Positions 10,579 through 20,471 are shown, counted from the first letter of the stretch. The stretch: 64,000 bases of DNA from Halomonas sp. GT (GCF_002082565.1 NZ_CP020562.1:1302001-1366000), one strand, 5' to 3'. Notes: generated by a model from the sequence alone, not told the origin. A program made the numbers and translations.

Positions 10579-10695
10579 TCGATCGTTTTACAGCGTGCTG
10601 CCTGTCGTATATGGTTGGCTTTTTTAGGCTTGCTAGTTAGTCACGCAACAATAACAAGGTCGGTCAAATATCGACACGGATAGCGGAGATTGCCC

Positions 10696-12366
10696 ATGAG
10701 CGAACACGCCAATGCCCACGTACTTCGTGGCCCAGCGCTTGAAGGCTTGGATCAGTACAACTCAGTCACGGATGTCTTTCATTCAGCGGTTAAACGTTTT
10801 GCCCACAAGCCAGCATTTAGCTGTATGGGTAAAACCCTCACGTTTGCCGACCTTGATCGTCTGTCGGCCAATTTTGCAGCTTGGTTGCAGCATGAAACTG
10901 ATTTGGTTCCTGGAGATCGAATAGCCATTCAGCTGCCTAACGTGCTGCAGTTTCCTGTGGCGGTGTTTGGTGCATTAAGAGCAGGGCTCGTGGTCGTTAA
11001 TACCAATCCGCTTTACACCGAGCGGGAGATGGCTCACCAGTTTAAAGACTCAAATGCCAAGGCCATTGTGATTTTGGCCAATATGGCTGACAAACTTGAG
11101 AAAGTGCTGGATAAAACGGATATCCAACACGTCTTAGTCACCCAGCTTGCCGATCTGCACGATGTGCCGAAGCGTTGGTTAATTAACGCCGTTGTTAAGC
11201 ACGTTAAAAAGATGGTGCCTGCCTACTCGCTACCAAACGCTGTAGGTTTGCGCGATGCACTGAAAAAAGGCGCTTCGTTACATCATACCGAGGTGCAACG
11301 CACCATGGATGATGTGGCTGCACTACAATACACCGGAGGCACCACCGGTATGCCTAAAGGTGCGATGCTGACTCACCAGAATCTAGTGGCCAATATGCTC
11401 CAGGCGCGTGCCGCTATCGGTGAGCATTTGACTGATGGCGAAGAGCTAGTAGTCGCGCCATTGCCGGTCTATCACATCTATACGTTTACCGTTAACTGTT
11501 TGTTCCTGATGGAAACAGGCAACCACTCGCTATTGATTACCAATCCTCGCGATTTACCGAGCTTTGTGAAAGAGCTTAAGGGGTTGCCATTTACAGGTTT
11601 TATTGGTCTGAACACGCTGTTTAATGCGCTGTGTAACCGAGATGACTTTAAACAGCTCGATTTTTCAAAGTTAAAGCTGACCATTTCGGGCGGTATGGCG
11701 CTTACCAAAGCCGCTGCTAAACGCTGGGAAGAAACGACAGGTTGTCCAATTGCGGAAGGCTACGGGCTGACGGAAACATCGCCCATTGTTAGCTTTAACC
11801 CCACTAACGCTATACAGCTTGGCACCATTGGAAAGCCAGTGGCTGGTACCGCTGTGAAAGTGATAGATGCAGATGGTAATGATGTTCCCATGGGGGAGCC
11901 TGGTGAACTTTGCGTGCAGGGGCCTCAAGTGATGAAAGGGTACTGGCAGCGCGAAGATGAAACACGTAATTCCATTGATGAAAATGGCTGGTTTCACACG
12001 GGTGATATCGCCATATTGCAAGACGATGGCTATATCAAAATCGTTGATCGTAAAAAAGATATGATTTTAGTATCTGGCTTTAATGTCTATCCAAATGAAA
12101 TAGAAGATGTGGTGGCAGCGCATCCAGATGTGTTGGAGTCGGCGGCCGTTGGCGTGCCGGATGAAGATGCGGGTGAAGCGATCAAGCTATTCGTTGTTTC
12201 TAAAAACAGTGAGTTAGACGCTGAGACGCTGCGCAAGTGGTGTAAAAAAGAACTAACCGGATACAAAGTTCCGAAGTACGTAGAGTTCCGTGATGAGCTT
12301 CCCAAAACCAACGTTGGTAAGGTGCTGCGTCGTCAGCTCCGCGATCAGGAAACAAGCAACGCTTAA
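10696..12366 (+). CDS. fadD: Long-chain fatty acid-CoA ligase
   Basis: A 556-residue ANL-family enzyme that activates fatty acids to acyl-CoA for beta-oxidation, usually at the inner membrane. Visible motifs are the P-loop-like YTGGTTGMPKGAM, the adenylate motif EGYGLTETSP, GWFHTGDIA, the hinge region IVDRKKDMILVSG, and the C-terminal PKTNVGKVLRR with the catalytic Lys. ATG 10696 follows GCGGAGA. A PsrA-like operator upstream and a strong hairpin downstream make this a single-gene transcription unit under likely fatty-acid control. Confidence 0.95.
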   Translation: MSEHANAHVLRGPALEGLDQYNSVTDVFHSAVKRFAHKPAFSCMGKTLTFADLDRLSANFAAWLQHETDLVPGDRIAIQLPNVLQFPVAVFGALRAGLVVVNTNPLYTEREMAHQFKDSNAKAIVILANMADKLEKVLDKTDIQHVLVTQLADLHDVPKRWLINAVVKHVKKMVPAYSLPNAVGLRDALKKGASLHHTEVQRTMDDVAALQYTGGTTGMPKGAMLTHQNLVANMLQARAAIGEHLTDGEELVVAPLPVYHIYTFTVNCLFLMETGNHSLLITNPRDLPSFVKELKGLPFTGFIGLNTLFNALCNRDDFKQLDFSKLKLTISGGMALTKAAAKRWEETTGCPIAEGYGLTETSPIVSFNPTNAIQLGTIGKPVAGTAVKVIDADGNDVPMGEPGELCVQGPQVMKGYWQREDETRNSIDENGWFHTGDIAILQDDGYIKIVDRKKDMILVSGFNVYPNEIEDVVAAHPDVLESAAVGVPDEDAGEAIKLFVVSKNSELDAETLRKWCKKELTGYKVPKYVEFRDELPKTNVGKVLRRQLRDQETSNA

Positions 12367-12430
12367 GCGCTTAACGAGTTTGCTATCAGGTGGCTGTTAG
12401 GCGTCCTGTTATCGAAGGCGTTACAATAGT

Positions 12431-12461
12431 CGGCCCACTCATGCAGTGGGCCGATTTTATT
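12431..12461 (+). terminator. Intrinsic terminator after fadD
   Basis: Perfect 9-bp stem CGGCCCACT/AGTGGGCCG with 5-nt loop, followed by ATTTTATT. It ends just before the hrpA start, so it might also act as a 5' hairpin of hrpA if the promoter lies upstream. Confidence 0.75.
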
Positions 12462-12466
12462 CTGAG

Positions 12467-15400
12467 ATGGAAACCGAGCCTAACGTGACCACCGACACGC
12501 AAACTTCCCATGCTGACGCCCAGAACGCTTCTCCACTCACCGTATTAGATGAGGAGATAAGGCACGTTATGCTGCGTGATGCACAGCAGCTAGCACGTCG
12601 TGTGGCAGGCCTTAAGCGGCGTCAACGAGACAGTAAGCCGATTGACCACGGTGTACAGCAAGTTCAGCGCGATCTTGAAAAAGCTAAACGCCTGCTTGCC
12701 AACCGCGAAGCACTGAAGGTGACGCTAGAGTATCCTGCCGAGTTGCCCGTTGTGGAGCGGCGAGAGGATATCTTAAAGGCGATCCGCGACCATCAGGTAG
12801 TGGTCGTGGCGGGGGAGACAGGATCGGGAAAAACCACCCAACTGCCTAAGATCTGTCTGGAGCTTGGCCGTGGACGCAAGGGGATGATTGGGCATACCCA
12901 ACCGCGTCGATTGGCAGCGCGTAGCGTTGCCGGGCGGTTAGCGGAAGAGATGAGCGTACAGCTAGGTGAGCAGGTGGGGTACCAAGTACGCTTTAATGAT
13001 CAAAGCTCGCCGAATACGCTCGTAAAGCTGATGACTGACGGTATCCTGCTGGCAGAAACGCAGCACGACCCATTGCTACTACGTTATGACACGCTAATTA
13101 TCGATGAAGCTCATGAGCGCAGCCTTAATATCGACTTTTTGCTGGGCTATTTAAAGCGCCTGTTGCCGAAACGACCTGATCTAAAAATTATCATTACTTC
13201 AGCCACCATTGATGTGAATCGCTTCGCTGCCCACTTTGGCAGTGCTAAGACGACTGCGCCGGTGGTGGAGGTGTCTGGCCGCACCTTTCCTGTCGATGTT
13301 CATTATCGCCCGTTAGCGCGCAGTGAAGAGGATGAGGATGACCGGACACTGCAAGAAGGCATTTTACATGCAGTGCGCGAAATCGAAACCATCGAGCGTG
13401 AGAAGGGCTGGCTGCATGGTCCACGCGACGTGCTGGTGTTTTTACCCGGGGAGCGGGAGATTCGTGAGACAGCCGATACGCTGCGACGAGCTGACTTAAC
13501 CGGCACCGAAATATTGCCACTCTATGCTCGGCTTTCCAACGAAGAGCAAAATCGTGTCTTTGCTGCCCACAAAGGGCGGCGAATTGTGCTGGCTACTAAC
13601 GTTGCTGAAACCTCGCTCACGGTACCGGGAATTCGCTACGTTATTGATCCTGGCTTGGTGCGTATCAGCCGCTACAGCTATCGGGCGAAAATACAGCGAC
13701 TACCGATTGAGCCGATTAGCCAGGCCAGTGCCAATCAGCGTAAAGGCCGCTGTGGACGTGTGGCGGAAGGGGTATGCATTCGTCTTTATGATGAAGAGGA
13801 TTTCCTGTCGCGGCCAGCGTTTACCGACCCAGAAATTCAGCGCACCAATTTAGCATCAGTCATCCTTTCCATGCTGGCGCTGAAACTTGGCAGTATTGAA
13901 GCATTTCCTTTTGTTGACCCGCCCGATGGCCGATTCGTAAAAGATGGCTTTCGTTTGCTGTTTGAACTGGGAGCGGTAGACGACCAGCAGCGCCTGACCC
14001 CGCTGGGCCGCAAGCTAGCTAAGCTACCCATCGACCCACGCCTAGCGCGCATGGTGCTGGCAGGTGCCGAACGAGGCAGCCTGCGGGATGTGTTGATTGT
14101 GGTATCGGCTTTGGCGATACAAGATCCTAGAGACCGACCTGCTGACAAACGCCAAGCGGCGGATCAAGCGCACCAGCGCTGGCATGATCCCGATTCTGAT
14201 TTTGTTGCGTTGCTAAACTTATGGCATGGCATCGAAAATGCCCGCGAGGCTCTCTCAGGCAACCAACTACGTCGCTGGTGTCGCGAGCACTATATTAACT
14301 ATCTGCGCATGCGCGAATGGCATGACACGTTCCGTCAATTGCGTCAGCTGCTGCGCGATATGGACATCGACGTGCCCGCACCGCTGCCCAGAGATGAAGA
14401 CGAAAGTGAAGAGCAGGCCAAGCAAGCGCGTCGTAAAACGTCAGGAAAACTGCACCAAGCACTGTTATCTGGGCTGCTTTCTAACCTGGGAACACTGCTG
14501 GAAAATCGTGAATATCTCGGTGCGCGGAATCGTAAGTTTATGATTCACCCCGGCTCAGGGCTGGCGAAAAAAACGCCGAAGTGGGTAATGGCGTTTGAGC
14601 TGATTGAAACCACTAAATTGTTTGCCCGTACTGTGGCGAAAATTGATCCCCAGTGGATTGAGCCTCAAGCGCAGCACTTGATAAAAAGCAGCTACAGTGA
14701 GCCTCACTGGGAAATGAAACGTGCCCAGGTAGTCGCGTTCGAGCAAGTAACGCTGTTTGGTCTGCCGATCGTTGCCCGTCGCCGCGTGCATTATGGCCCT
14801 ATTGCTCCACAAGAGTCCCGGGAGCTGTTTATTCGTCGTGCGTTAGTGGAAGGCGAATTTCAGACTAAGGGTGCGTTTTTTGCCCATAACCGAGCGCTGA
14901 TTGAAGAAGTTGAGGCACTCGAGGATCGTGCACGTCGGCGCGATATTCTGGTCGATGAAGAGACGTTGTTTGCTTTTTATGATGAACGACTCCCACACGA
15001 TGTCGTTAATGGCAAAGGATTTGAGCACTGGCGTAAACAGGTGGAACGTGAGTCTCCTGACTTACTAAAATTCGATATTGAGGCACTTAAAGCGCGGGAT
15101 GCCAACGACGTTACTCAGGCGCAGTACCCTGACCACCTAACGTTGGCAGGGGTTGCTTATCCGGTCAGCTATCACTTTGATCCTGATGCAGAAGATGATG
15201 GCGTCACGCTAACCGTTCCTGCTGCTATGTTGCCTCAGTTGCCCGTGCATGCCCTTGAGTGGGTAGTGCCGGGTTTACTGCGCGAAAAGTGTATTGCGCT
15301 ACTTAAATCGCTGCCGAAAAGCATTCGCCGCCAGGTGGTTCCTATTCCCGACTGGGTCGATGCAGCGCTGGAAATGCTCGTGCCTGATAAGCGCCCACTG

Positions 15401-16480
15401 ACTGAGGCGCTTGGCGAGTTTATTCGGCGGCGAACGGGCGTGCGGGTTCACCCTGACGACTGGCGGCTTGACTTGCTAGCGCCACATTTAATCATGAACG
15501 TACGGGTTGTGGATCACGCTGGCAAAACGCTGGGCCAGGGGCGCGACGTTCGCGCCCTTGAAAGACGCTTTGAAGAAGCCGCCAGTATGGGGGCCCAGGC
15601 ATTAGCAGAACAGGCTAATCAGGCCCCGGCGCTTGAAAGTCTGCCTAGTGAGCCGCTCCCTGAGTCGCGGGTGACGACCCAGGCGGGTATCCGTGTTGAA
15701 GCTTATCCGGCGCTGGTGGCAGAAGATTCACGCTTCAAAGTGGCACTTTTCGACCATCCCGCCAAGGCAGCGGCAGCTCATCAAATGGGTGTGGCCCGTT
15801 TGGCGATCTCACAACAGCCGGATCAGGTGAAAGCTATTAAGCGTTTGCCGGACGTGGAAAAATGCGCATTGTTGTTTGCGAAGGTAGGGAACAAAAATGA
15901 GTTGGTTGATGATCTTTTGTTGGCGGTGTTTACTCAAGTAGTGGCTACGCATCCTCTACCACGCTCTGAGCAAGCCCTTAAGGAGCGCTTGCAAACTTCT
16001 GAAGGAAGCTTGTTAGCGCATGCCCAAACACTGTTAACTCATGTTGAGGCGGCGCTGAAGGGGCACTTGGCAGTGACCAAAATTTTAAAAGGGAAGCTCA
16101 ATTTTGCATTGGCGCTTGTATACAGCGATGTCAGCGCGCAGATGAAGCGATTGGTTTACCCCGGTTTTATTCGCGATGCAGGTGAGTGGTTAACGGAGTA
16201 TCCTCGTTATACAGAGGCTGCACTAATCCGGCTGGAGAAAGCCGCGCGAGAGCGAGGGCGCGACCAAATGCTGATGCACGATGTCCAAGCATTAGAAACA
16301 CGTTTCGACGCGCGCCGAAAAAGCGAACGCAGAGGCGACGCAGAAGACCCAGAGTTGGTGGCATTTGGTTGGTGGATTCAGGAGCTCCGAGTGTCTCTGT
16401 TTGCCCAACAGTTGGGTACTAAAATGCCTGTCTCTGTGAAACGCCTAGAAAAGCGTTGGGAAGAGCTTATTAGCGTTTAA
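12467..16480 (+). CDS. hrpA: ATP-dependent RNA helicase HrpA
   Basis: A DEAH-box RNA helicase of about 1337 residues, close to E. coli HrpA (1300). Motif I is GETGSGKTTQLPK, motif II is IIDEAHERSLNID, motif III is ITSATID, and motif VI is QRKGRCGRV. The large C-terminal half carries the HrpA-specific domains, including NRKFMIHPGSGL. The family acts on stalled ribosomes and mRNA processing. A GTG start at 12446 is in frame but lies inside the preceding hairpin, so ATG 12467 (METEPNVTTD) is preferred although its ribosome-binding site is weak. Confidence 0.94.
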   Translation: METEPNVTTDTQTSHADAQNASPLTVLDEEIRHVMLRDAQQLARRVAGLKRRQRDSKPIDHGVQQVQRDLEKAKRLLANREALKVTLEYPAELPVVERREDILKAIRDHQVVVVAGETGSGKTTQLPKICLELGRGRKGMIGHTQPRRLAARSVAGRLAEEMSVQLGEQVGYQVRFNDQSSPNTLVKLMTDGILLAETQHDPLLLRYDTLIIDEAHERSLNIDFLLGYLKRLLPKRPDLKIIITSATIDVNRFAAHFGSAKTTAPVVEVSGRTFPVDVHYRPLARSEEDEDDRTLQEGILHAVREIETIEREKGWLHGPRDVLVFLPGEREIRETADTLRRADLTGTEILPLYARLSNEEQNRVFAAHKGRRIVLATNVAETSLTVPGIRYVIDPGLVRISRYSYRAKIQRLPIEPISQASANQRKGRCGRVAEGVCIRLYDEEDFLSRPAFTDPEIQRTNLASVILSMLALKLGSIEAFPFVDPPDGRFVKDGFRLLFELGAVDDQQRLTPLGRKLAKLPIDPRLARMVLAGAERGSLRDVLIVVSALAIQDPRDRPADKRQAADQAHQRWHDPDSDFVALLNLWHGIENAREALSGNQLRRWCREHYINYLRMREWHDTFRQLRQLLRDMDIDVPAPLPRDEDESEEQAKQARRKTSGKLHQALLSGLLSNLGTLLENREYLGARNRKFMIHPGSGLAKKTPKWVMAFELIETTKLFARTVAKIDPQWIEPQAQHLIKSSYSEPHWEMKRAQVVAFEQVTLFGLPIVARRRVHYGPIAPQESRELFIRRALVEGEFQTKGAFFAHNRALIEEVEALEDRARRRDILVDEETLFAFYDERLPHDVVNGKGFEHWRKQVERESPDLLKFDIEALKARDANDVTQAQYPDHLTLAGVAYPVSYHFDPDAEDDGVTLTVPAAMLPQLPVHALEWVVPGLLREKCIALLKSLPKSIRRQVVPIPDWVDAALEMLVPDKRPLTEALGEFIRRRTGVRVHPDDWRLDLLAPHLIMNVRVVDHAGKTLGQGRDVRALERRFEEAASMGAQALAEQANQAPALESLPSEPLPESRVTTQAGIRVEAYPALVAEDSRFKVALFDHPAKAAAAHQMGVARLAISQQPDQVKAIKRLPDVEKCALLFAKVGNKNELVDDLLLAVFTQVVATHPLPRSEQALKERLQTSEGSLLAHAQTLLTHVEAALKGHLAVTKILKGKLNFALALVYSDVSAQMKRLVYPGFIRDAGEWLTEYPRYTEAALIRLEKAARERGRDQMLMHDVQALETRFDARRKSERRGDAEDPELVAFGWWIQELRVSLFAQQLGTKMPVSVKRLEKRWEELISV

Positions 16481-16588
16481 CGCTTGTCGTAATACGATAA
16501 TAGGCTCACGTAGTTAAGCCTATGCACCAAGATGACAGCATCGATTGACAGCCAGCGACTCTCATCAAGCCGCTAAAAGGAGAAAGGC

Positions 16589-17710
16589 ATGACACATGTG
16601 GTGATTACCGGTACAGGACTTTACACGCCGGAACACGCCATTGATAACGCGTCGTTGGTGAAAGCATTTAACGCGTGGGTAGACAGCCAAAATGCTCGGC
16701 ATGCTGATGCAATCTCACGTGGTGAACGAGCGCCGTTGTCACACTCAAGTAGCGAGTTTATTGAAAAGGCATCCGGCATTAAAAGTCGTTATGTGCTGGA
16801 TGCCTCGGGTATTCTTGACCCGGCGCGGATGCGGCCTAAATTGCCACAGCGTAGCAATGATGAACCTTCTATTCAGTGTGGTATGGCGACCCAGGCAGCA
16901 CAGCAAGCATTGGCAGCAGCTAACGTCGATGCTGCTGATATTGAGCTTGTCATCGTGGCGTGTTCAAACCTAGAGCGTGCCTATCCAGCCGTAGCCGTCG
17001 AAGTTCAACAAGCGTTAGGCACCAGCGGTTACGGTTTCGATATGAACGTGGCCTGTAGCTCCGCAACGTTTGCACTTGAAACAGCAGCCAATGCGATTGC
17101 ATCCGGTAGCGTGAAGCGAGCACTCATCGTAAATCCAGAAATATGTTCGGCACACCTAAACTTTACAGATCGCGATAGTCACTTTATTTTTGGCGATGCT
17201 TGTACAGCAATGGTACTGGAAAGCAGTGACTGTGCGGTGGCAGATGAGCAATTTGAAATATTAGGTACGCGTCTAGTAACGAAGTTCTCAAATGCGATTC
17301 GTAATAACGCAGGCTTCCTTAATCGCGTTACCGACAGTGACCCGCTGGCGCTGGATAAATTATTTGTACAAGAAGGACGACGGGTCTTCCGAGAAGTTTG
17401 TCCCATGGTGGCTCAACTGATTTCGAGCCATTTAGCCTCTTTAGAACTTTCTGGAAGCGATTTGAAACGTATGTGGCTGCATCAGGCTAATCAGCATATG
17501 AATGATCTTATCGCACGGAAAGTGCTAGGTGTGGAACCTAGTAAAGCGCAAGCGCCTATTATTCTTGATCGTTATGCTAATACCAGTTCGGCAGGATCGA
17601 TAATTGCCTTTCACCTGCATCGTGAACAGTTAGAAAGTGGCGATATTGGTGTGATTTGTTCATTTGGCGCGGGCTATAGCGCCGGTAGTGTTGTTATACG
17701 TCGTCAATAA
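16589..17710 (+). CDS. Beta-ketoacyl-ACP synthase III, long FabH-like type
   Basis: A 373-residue thiolase-fold condensing enzyme with the FabH triad Cys156 (NVACSSATF), His298 (WLHQANQHMN) and Asn331 (RYANTSSAGS). It is longer than classical FabH (about 317) because of an insertion near residues 35-100. The same long form exists in Pseudomonas, where one member (PA3286, from memory) condenses octanoyl-CoA with malonyl-ACP, linking beta-oxidation to synthesis. A similar role is plausible but not shown. The start follows AAAAGGAG. It lies between hrpA and mlaA and is not in an obvious fab cluster. Confidence 0.88.
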   Translation: MTHVVITGTGLYTPEHAIDNASLVKAFNAWVDSQNARHADAISRGERAPLSHSSSEFIEKASGIKSRYVLDASGILDPARMRPKLPQRSNDEPSIQCGMATQAAQQALAAANVDAADIELVIVACSNLERAYPAVAVEVQQALGTSGYGFDMNVACSSATFALETAANAIASGSVKRALIVNPEICSAHLNFTDRDSHFIFGDACTAMVLESSDCAVADEQFEILGTRLVTKFSNAIRNNAGFLNRVTDSDPLALDKLFVQEGRRVFREVCPMVAQLISSHLASLELSGSDLKRMWLHQANQHMNDLIARKVLGVEPSKAQAPIILDRYANTSSAGSIIAFHLHREQLESGDIGVICSFGAGYSAGSVVIRRQ

Positions 17711-17786
17711 CAGTGCCTTTTATTAATTGTTTTTAGGCGTGAAATGCGACGAGCCGCACGCCACACATGTTGAAAGAGGAGCTACC

Positions 17787-18587
17787 ATGCTTGGGTTGTT
17801 AGCAAAACACAAAAGCGCGTTTAGCTGGCGCTACAAGGGATTGCCTGTCTTGCTGCTAGCCGTATTAAGCATGAGTGGGTGTGCCAGTTCAGGGACTAAT
17901 GTTGGCGAACAAGCCCACCCTGAAGATCCCTGGGAAGGGTTTAACCGTCGCGTGTTTGCTTTTAATGACGTGCTCGACCGTTACACGTTAAAGCCAATAG
18001 CTAAAGGTTACCAGACGGTTACCCCTGACCCCGTACAAACTGGGGTAGGTAACTTTTTCTCTAACCTCAGCGACGTGCGTACCGCGTTAAACAGTTTACT
18101 CCAAGGCAAGCCCGCCAATGCGGGGCTTGCGACGTCGCGCTTCTTAATCAACTCGACGGTGGGTATAGGTGGGTTGTTGGATTACGCGACGTTGATGGAA
18201 ATCAATGCCGATAAGGAAGATTTTGGTCAAACGCTGGCGGTGTGGGGGTGGGATGATTCGCGCTATTTAGTGCTCCCGTTGCTCGGTCCTAGAACACTTA
18301 GGGATACCACGGGACTGCCTTTTGATATTGCAGCTCATCCTCTTACCTATATGGATGACCATACGCTGAGGGCTGGTTTAACGGCGCTGGATATTATTCA
18401 TATTCGCGCAGGGCTACTTGATCAAGAAGAATTGATAAGCGGCGACCGTTACCGCTTTGTTCGTGATGCCTTCTTACAACGCCGTCAGTTTGAAATTAGT
18501 GATGGTGAGCTTGGGGACGACCCATTTGCCATGGACGATTTTGAATTCGACGATACCGATTTTGGTGACGACGATTTCGCCGATTGA
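17787..18587 (+). CDS. mlaA: Phospholipid-trafficking lipoprotein MlaA (VacJ)
   Basis: MlaA is the outer-membrane lipoprotein that removes misplaced phospholipids from the outer leaflet and passes them to the Mla pathway. ATG 17787 follows GAGGAG; a longer frame from 17727 is unlikely. The signal peptide ends in the lipobox LSMSGC with Cys32. The hallmark DPWEGFNRRVFAFND region follows, then GVGNFFSNLSDVRTALN. The C-terminus is an unusual acidic tail (DDFEFDDTDFGDDDFAD). The next gene begins 8 bp downstream, and in Pseudomonas mlaA is likewise near a PP2C regulator (from memory). Confidence 0.94.
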   Translation: MLGLLAKHKSAFSWRYKGLPVLLLAVLSMSGCASSGTNVGEQAHPEDPWEGFNRRVFAFNDVLDRYTLKPIAKGYQTVTPDPVQTGVGNFFSNLSDVRTALNSLLQGKPANAGLATSRFLINSTVGIGGLLDYATLMEINADKEDFGQTLAVWGWDDSRYLVLPLLGPRTLRDTTGLPFDIAAHPLTYMDDHTLRAGLTALDIIHIRAGLLDQEELISGDRYRFVRDAFLQRRQFEISDGELGDDPFAMDDFEFDDTDFGDDDFAD

Positions 18588-18595
18588 GGCTTAAT

Positions 18596-19789
18596 ATGGA
18601 TCATTCCAAGCAGTTGATCGCGGTGATCGATGAGCCGGGGCAGGAGCGAGATGCGCTAGCAGAAGCGATTACGTGCGATGGCCTATGGGTATTTGCAGCA
18701 GATAATATTGACAATTTGCCTGCCGATACAGCGCTTATCGTTGCTCATGCAAGGGCAGTACCGCGCCAGCAGTGGTCGCAGTTAACACATCGTTTGCCTA
18801 CCTTAGTTGTCAGTGATTCTCGCCAGGACGCGGACCTAATCAAGGCAGTTGATGTTGGTTTAGTTGACTATATTGTTCACCCGCTGCGCCACGCGGAATT
18901 GTTGCGCCGGATGATTCGCAAAGCCATTGAGCTCCACACATTGGCTCAGGAGCGAGATCGAGACCGAGAGCGTCTAGCTGAATTAAATGAAAGCCTGGAA
19001 ACGCATCTAGCCTTGCTGCGTATGGATCAACAGAGCGGTGGTCATATTCAGCGCCGTTTATTGCCGATTCATCCTAAAATCATCAACGGTGTGTACTACG
19101 ATTACTGGTTTGCACCTTCGCTGTATTTGTCGGGAGATTTTCTTGATTATCAGCGCTATAACGACCGCTACAGCGCGTTCTATTTTGCTGATGTGTCTGG
19201 GCATGGGGCGTCCTCTGCGTTTGTTACCGTGCTGCTCAAGTATCTATGTAACCGATGGCTTAACGAGTGGGATGGTCAATCACCAGAGCGGCTGGCACCC
19301 AACTGGCTGGCGGCATTAAACAGAGAGTTGCAGGATACTGATATTGGTAAACACGCAACCTTGTTTGTTGGTGTCATTGACCACGAGGCACGAACGCTTC
19401 ACTATTCGCTTGGTGCGCAGCTTCCTATGCCATTGCTAGTGTCTGGTGGTAAGCTAGTGCGTCTGGCAGGAGAGGGAATGCCAGTAGGTCTTTTTCCAGA
19501 TGTAGAGTATCCTTCGCTCAGCTGTGCTTTACCGGCCGATTTTCATTTATGGCTGTGTTCAGACGGTGTATTGGAATGCTTGCCGGGTAAGACACTCGAC
19601 ACGCGGCTCAAGGAACTTGAGCAATTAGTAAGCGAAAGTGTCACGCTTGAGCAGTTGCGCGACCGGTTAGCCAACACCAACTCCCTTCTTATAGAAGGCG
19701 ATGCGGACAACGAGGCGAACCAGGACCGCGATGCTTTACCCGATGACCTGACAATCATGATGGTGAGCGGATTTGGTCATGCTGATTGA
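18596..19789 (+). CDS. PP2C-type (SpoIIE/RsbU) phosphatase with degenerate receiver domain
   Basis: A 397-residue protein with an N-terminal receiver-like domain (about 1-120), a short coiled coil rich in Glu/Arg (about 120-145) and a PP2C phosphatase domain. The phosphatase metal-binding motifs are SGDFLDY and FADVSGHGASSAFV, with LCSDGVLE and LPDDLTIMMV near the end. The receiver lacks the expected strand-3 phosphoacceptor Asp (TALIVAHARAV) and the strand-5 Lys (DYIVHPLRH), so it may sense by binding rather than phosphorylation. It overlaps the STAS gene by 11 bp. It probably dephosphorylates that STAS protein in a partner switch. Confidence 0.88.
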   Translation: MDHSKQLIAVIDEPGQERDALAEAITCDGLWVFAADNIDNLPADTALIVAHARAVPRQQWSQLTHRLPTLVVSDSRQDADLIKAVDVGLVDYIVHPLRHAELLRRMIRKAIELHTLAQERDRDRERLAELNESLETHLALLRMDQQSGGHIQRRLLPIHPKIINGVYYDYWFAPSLYLSGDFLDYQRYNDRYSAFYFADVSGHGASSAFVTVLLKYLCNRWLNEWDGQSPERLAPNWLAALNRELQDTDIGKHATLFVGVIDHEARTLHYSLGAQLPMPLLVSGGKLVRLAGEGMPVGLFPDVEYPSLSCALPADFHLWLCSDGVLECLPGKTLDTRLKELEQLVSESVTLEQLRDRLANTNSLLIEGDADNEANQDRDALPDDLTIMMVSGFGHAD

Positions 19790-20294
19790 AGAAGGCCGCA
19801 TTAAAGCGGCGTTCGACTCCGGTGTTTTTGTTTTAAAATTATGCGGCGACGTGCGTTTGACGTTGTGTGCTACGCTTGATTCTCAGGCTCAGCGGCTTGC
19901 TGAAACGCCCGGGCTAACGGCGGTAATGATCGACCTGCGCGAAGCGACGAATGTTGATTCGACCGCGCTGGGCTTTCTTGCCAAAGTTGCTATGGCGGTC
20001 AAAGGACGTTTAGAGCGCCCACCCACCATCATTGCTGATAATCCAGATGTGCGACAAATGCTGGATGTGATGGGCTTTGCTCGTTTTTTTACGCTGATGG
20101 AAGCGCCATTGCAGCAAGCGTCGAAACTAACATCGGCCCTAGAAGACTTGCCTGCTGAGCCAGCTGACGAGGAAGGGTTGCGTGAACGTATTTTAGAGGC
20201 CCATCGAATTCTGATGCATATGAACGAGCACAACCGCGAACAGTTTCAACCGCTTGTGGAAATGCTCGAGGCGCAGAACACAACGGCCCACTAG
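19779..20294 (+). CDS. STAS-domain anti-sigma factor antagonist
   Basis: A 171-residue protein with a STAS domain (about 1-110). The likely phosphorylated serine lies in NVDSTALGFLAK, matching the DS(T/S)xLG signature of SpoIIAA/RsbV-type proteins. A C-terminal helical extension follows (GLRERILEAHRILMHMNEHN). The start overlaps the end of the PP2C phosphatase gene, so the pair is translationally coupled. The expected kinase/anti-sigma partner is not in the window. Gene order mlaA, phosphatase, STAS, tal resembles Pseudomonas (PA2800 to PA2796, from memory). Confidence 0.87.
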   Translation: MLIEEGRIKAAFDSGVFVLKLCGDVRLTLCATLDSQAQRLAETPGLTAVMIDLREATNVDSTALGFLAKVAMAVKGRLERPPTIIADNPDVRQMLDVMGFARFFTLMEAPLQQASKLTSALEDLPAEPADEEGLRERILEAHRILMHMNEHNREQFQPLVEMLEAQNTTAH

Positions 20295-20312
20295 CGCACT
20301 TTATCTGTATAT

Positions 20313-20368
20313 AGGTTTCAAGAACTAGGTTTCAAGAACTAGGTTTCAAGAACTACGCTTCAAGAACT
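20313..20368 (+). repeat. Tandem repeat, 14-bp unit x4
   Basis: Three exact copies of AGGTTTCAAGAACT and one diverged copy (ACGCTTCAAGAACT) lie between the STAS gene stop and its terminator. A fifth unit decays after ACGC. There is no coding potential or dyad in the unit. Confidence 0.95.
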
Positions 20369-20387
20369 ACGCGTCTACTAAACAAGT

Positions 20388-20420
20388 CCCTCTAAGATAA
20401 ACATCCTAGAGGGCTTTTTT
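20388..20420 (+). terminator. Intrinsic terminator after the STAS gene
   Basis: CCCTCTA and TAGAGGG pair around an inner GAT/ATC stem and are followed by CTTTTTT. Confidence 0.85.
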
Positions 20421-20471
20421 GTTTTTCTTTCGCCTATCTATGTTAGCGATCAAGCGGAGTCAGTAATCGTG

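Noticed and set aside
12446..12466. GTG start of hrpA at 12446
   Set aside because: It lies in the 3' arm of a perfect hairpin with no ribosome-binding site; ATG 12467 is more plausible.
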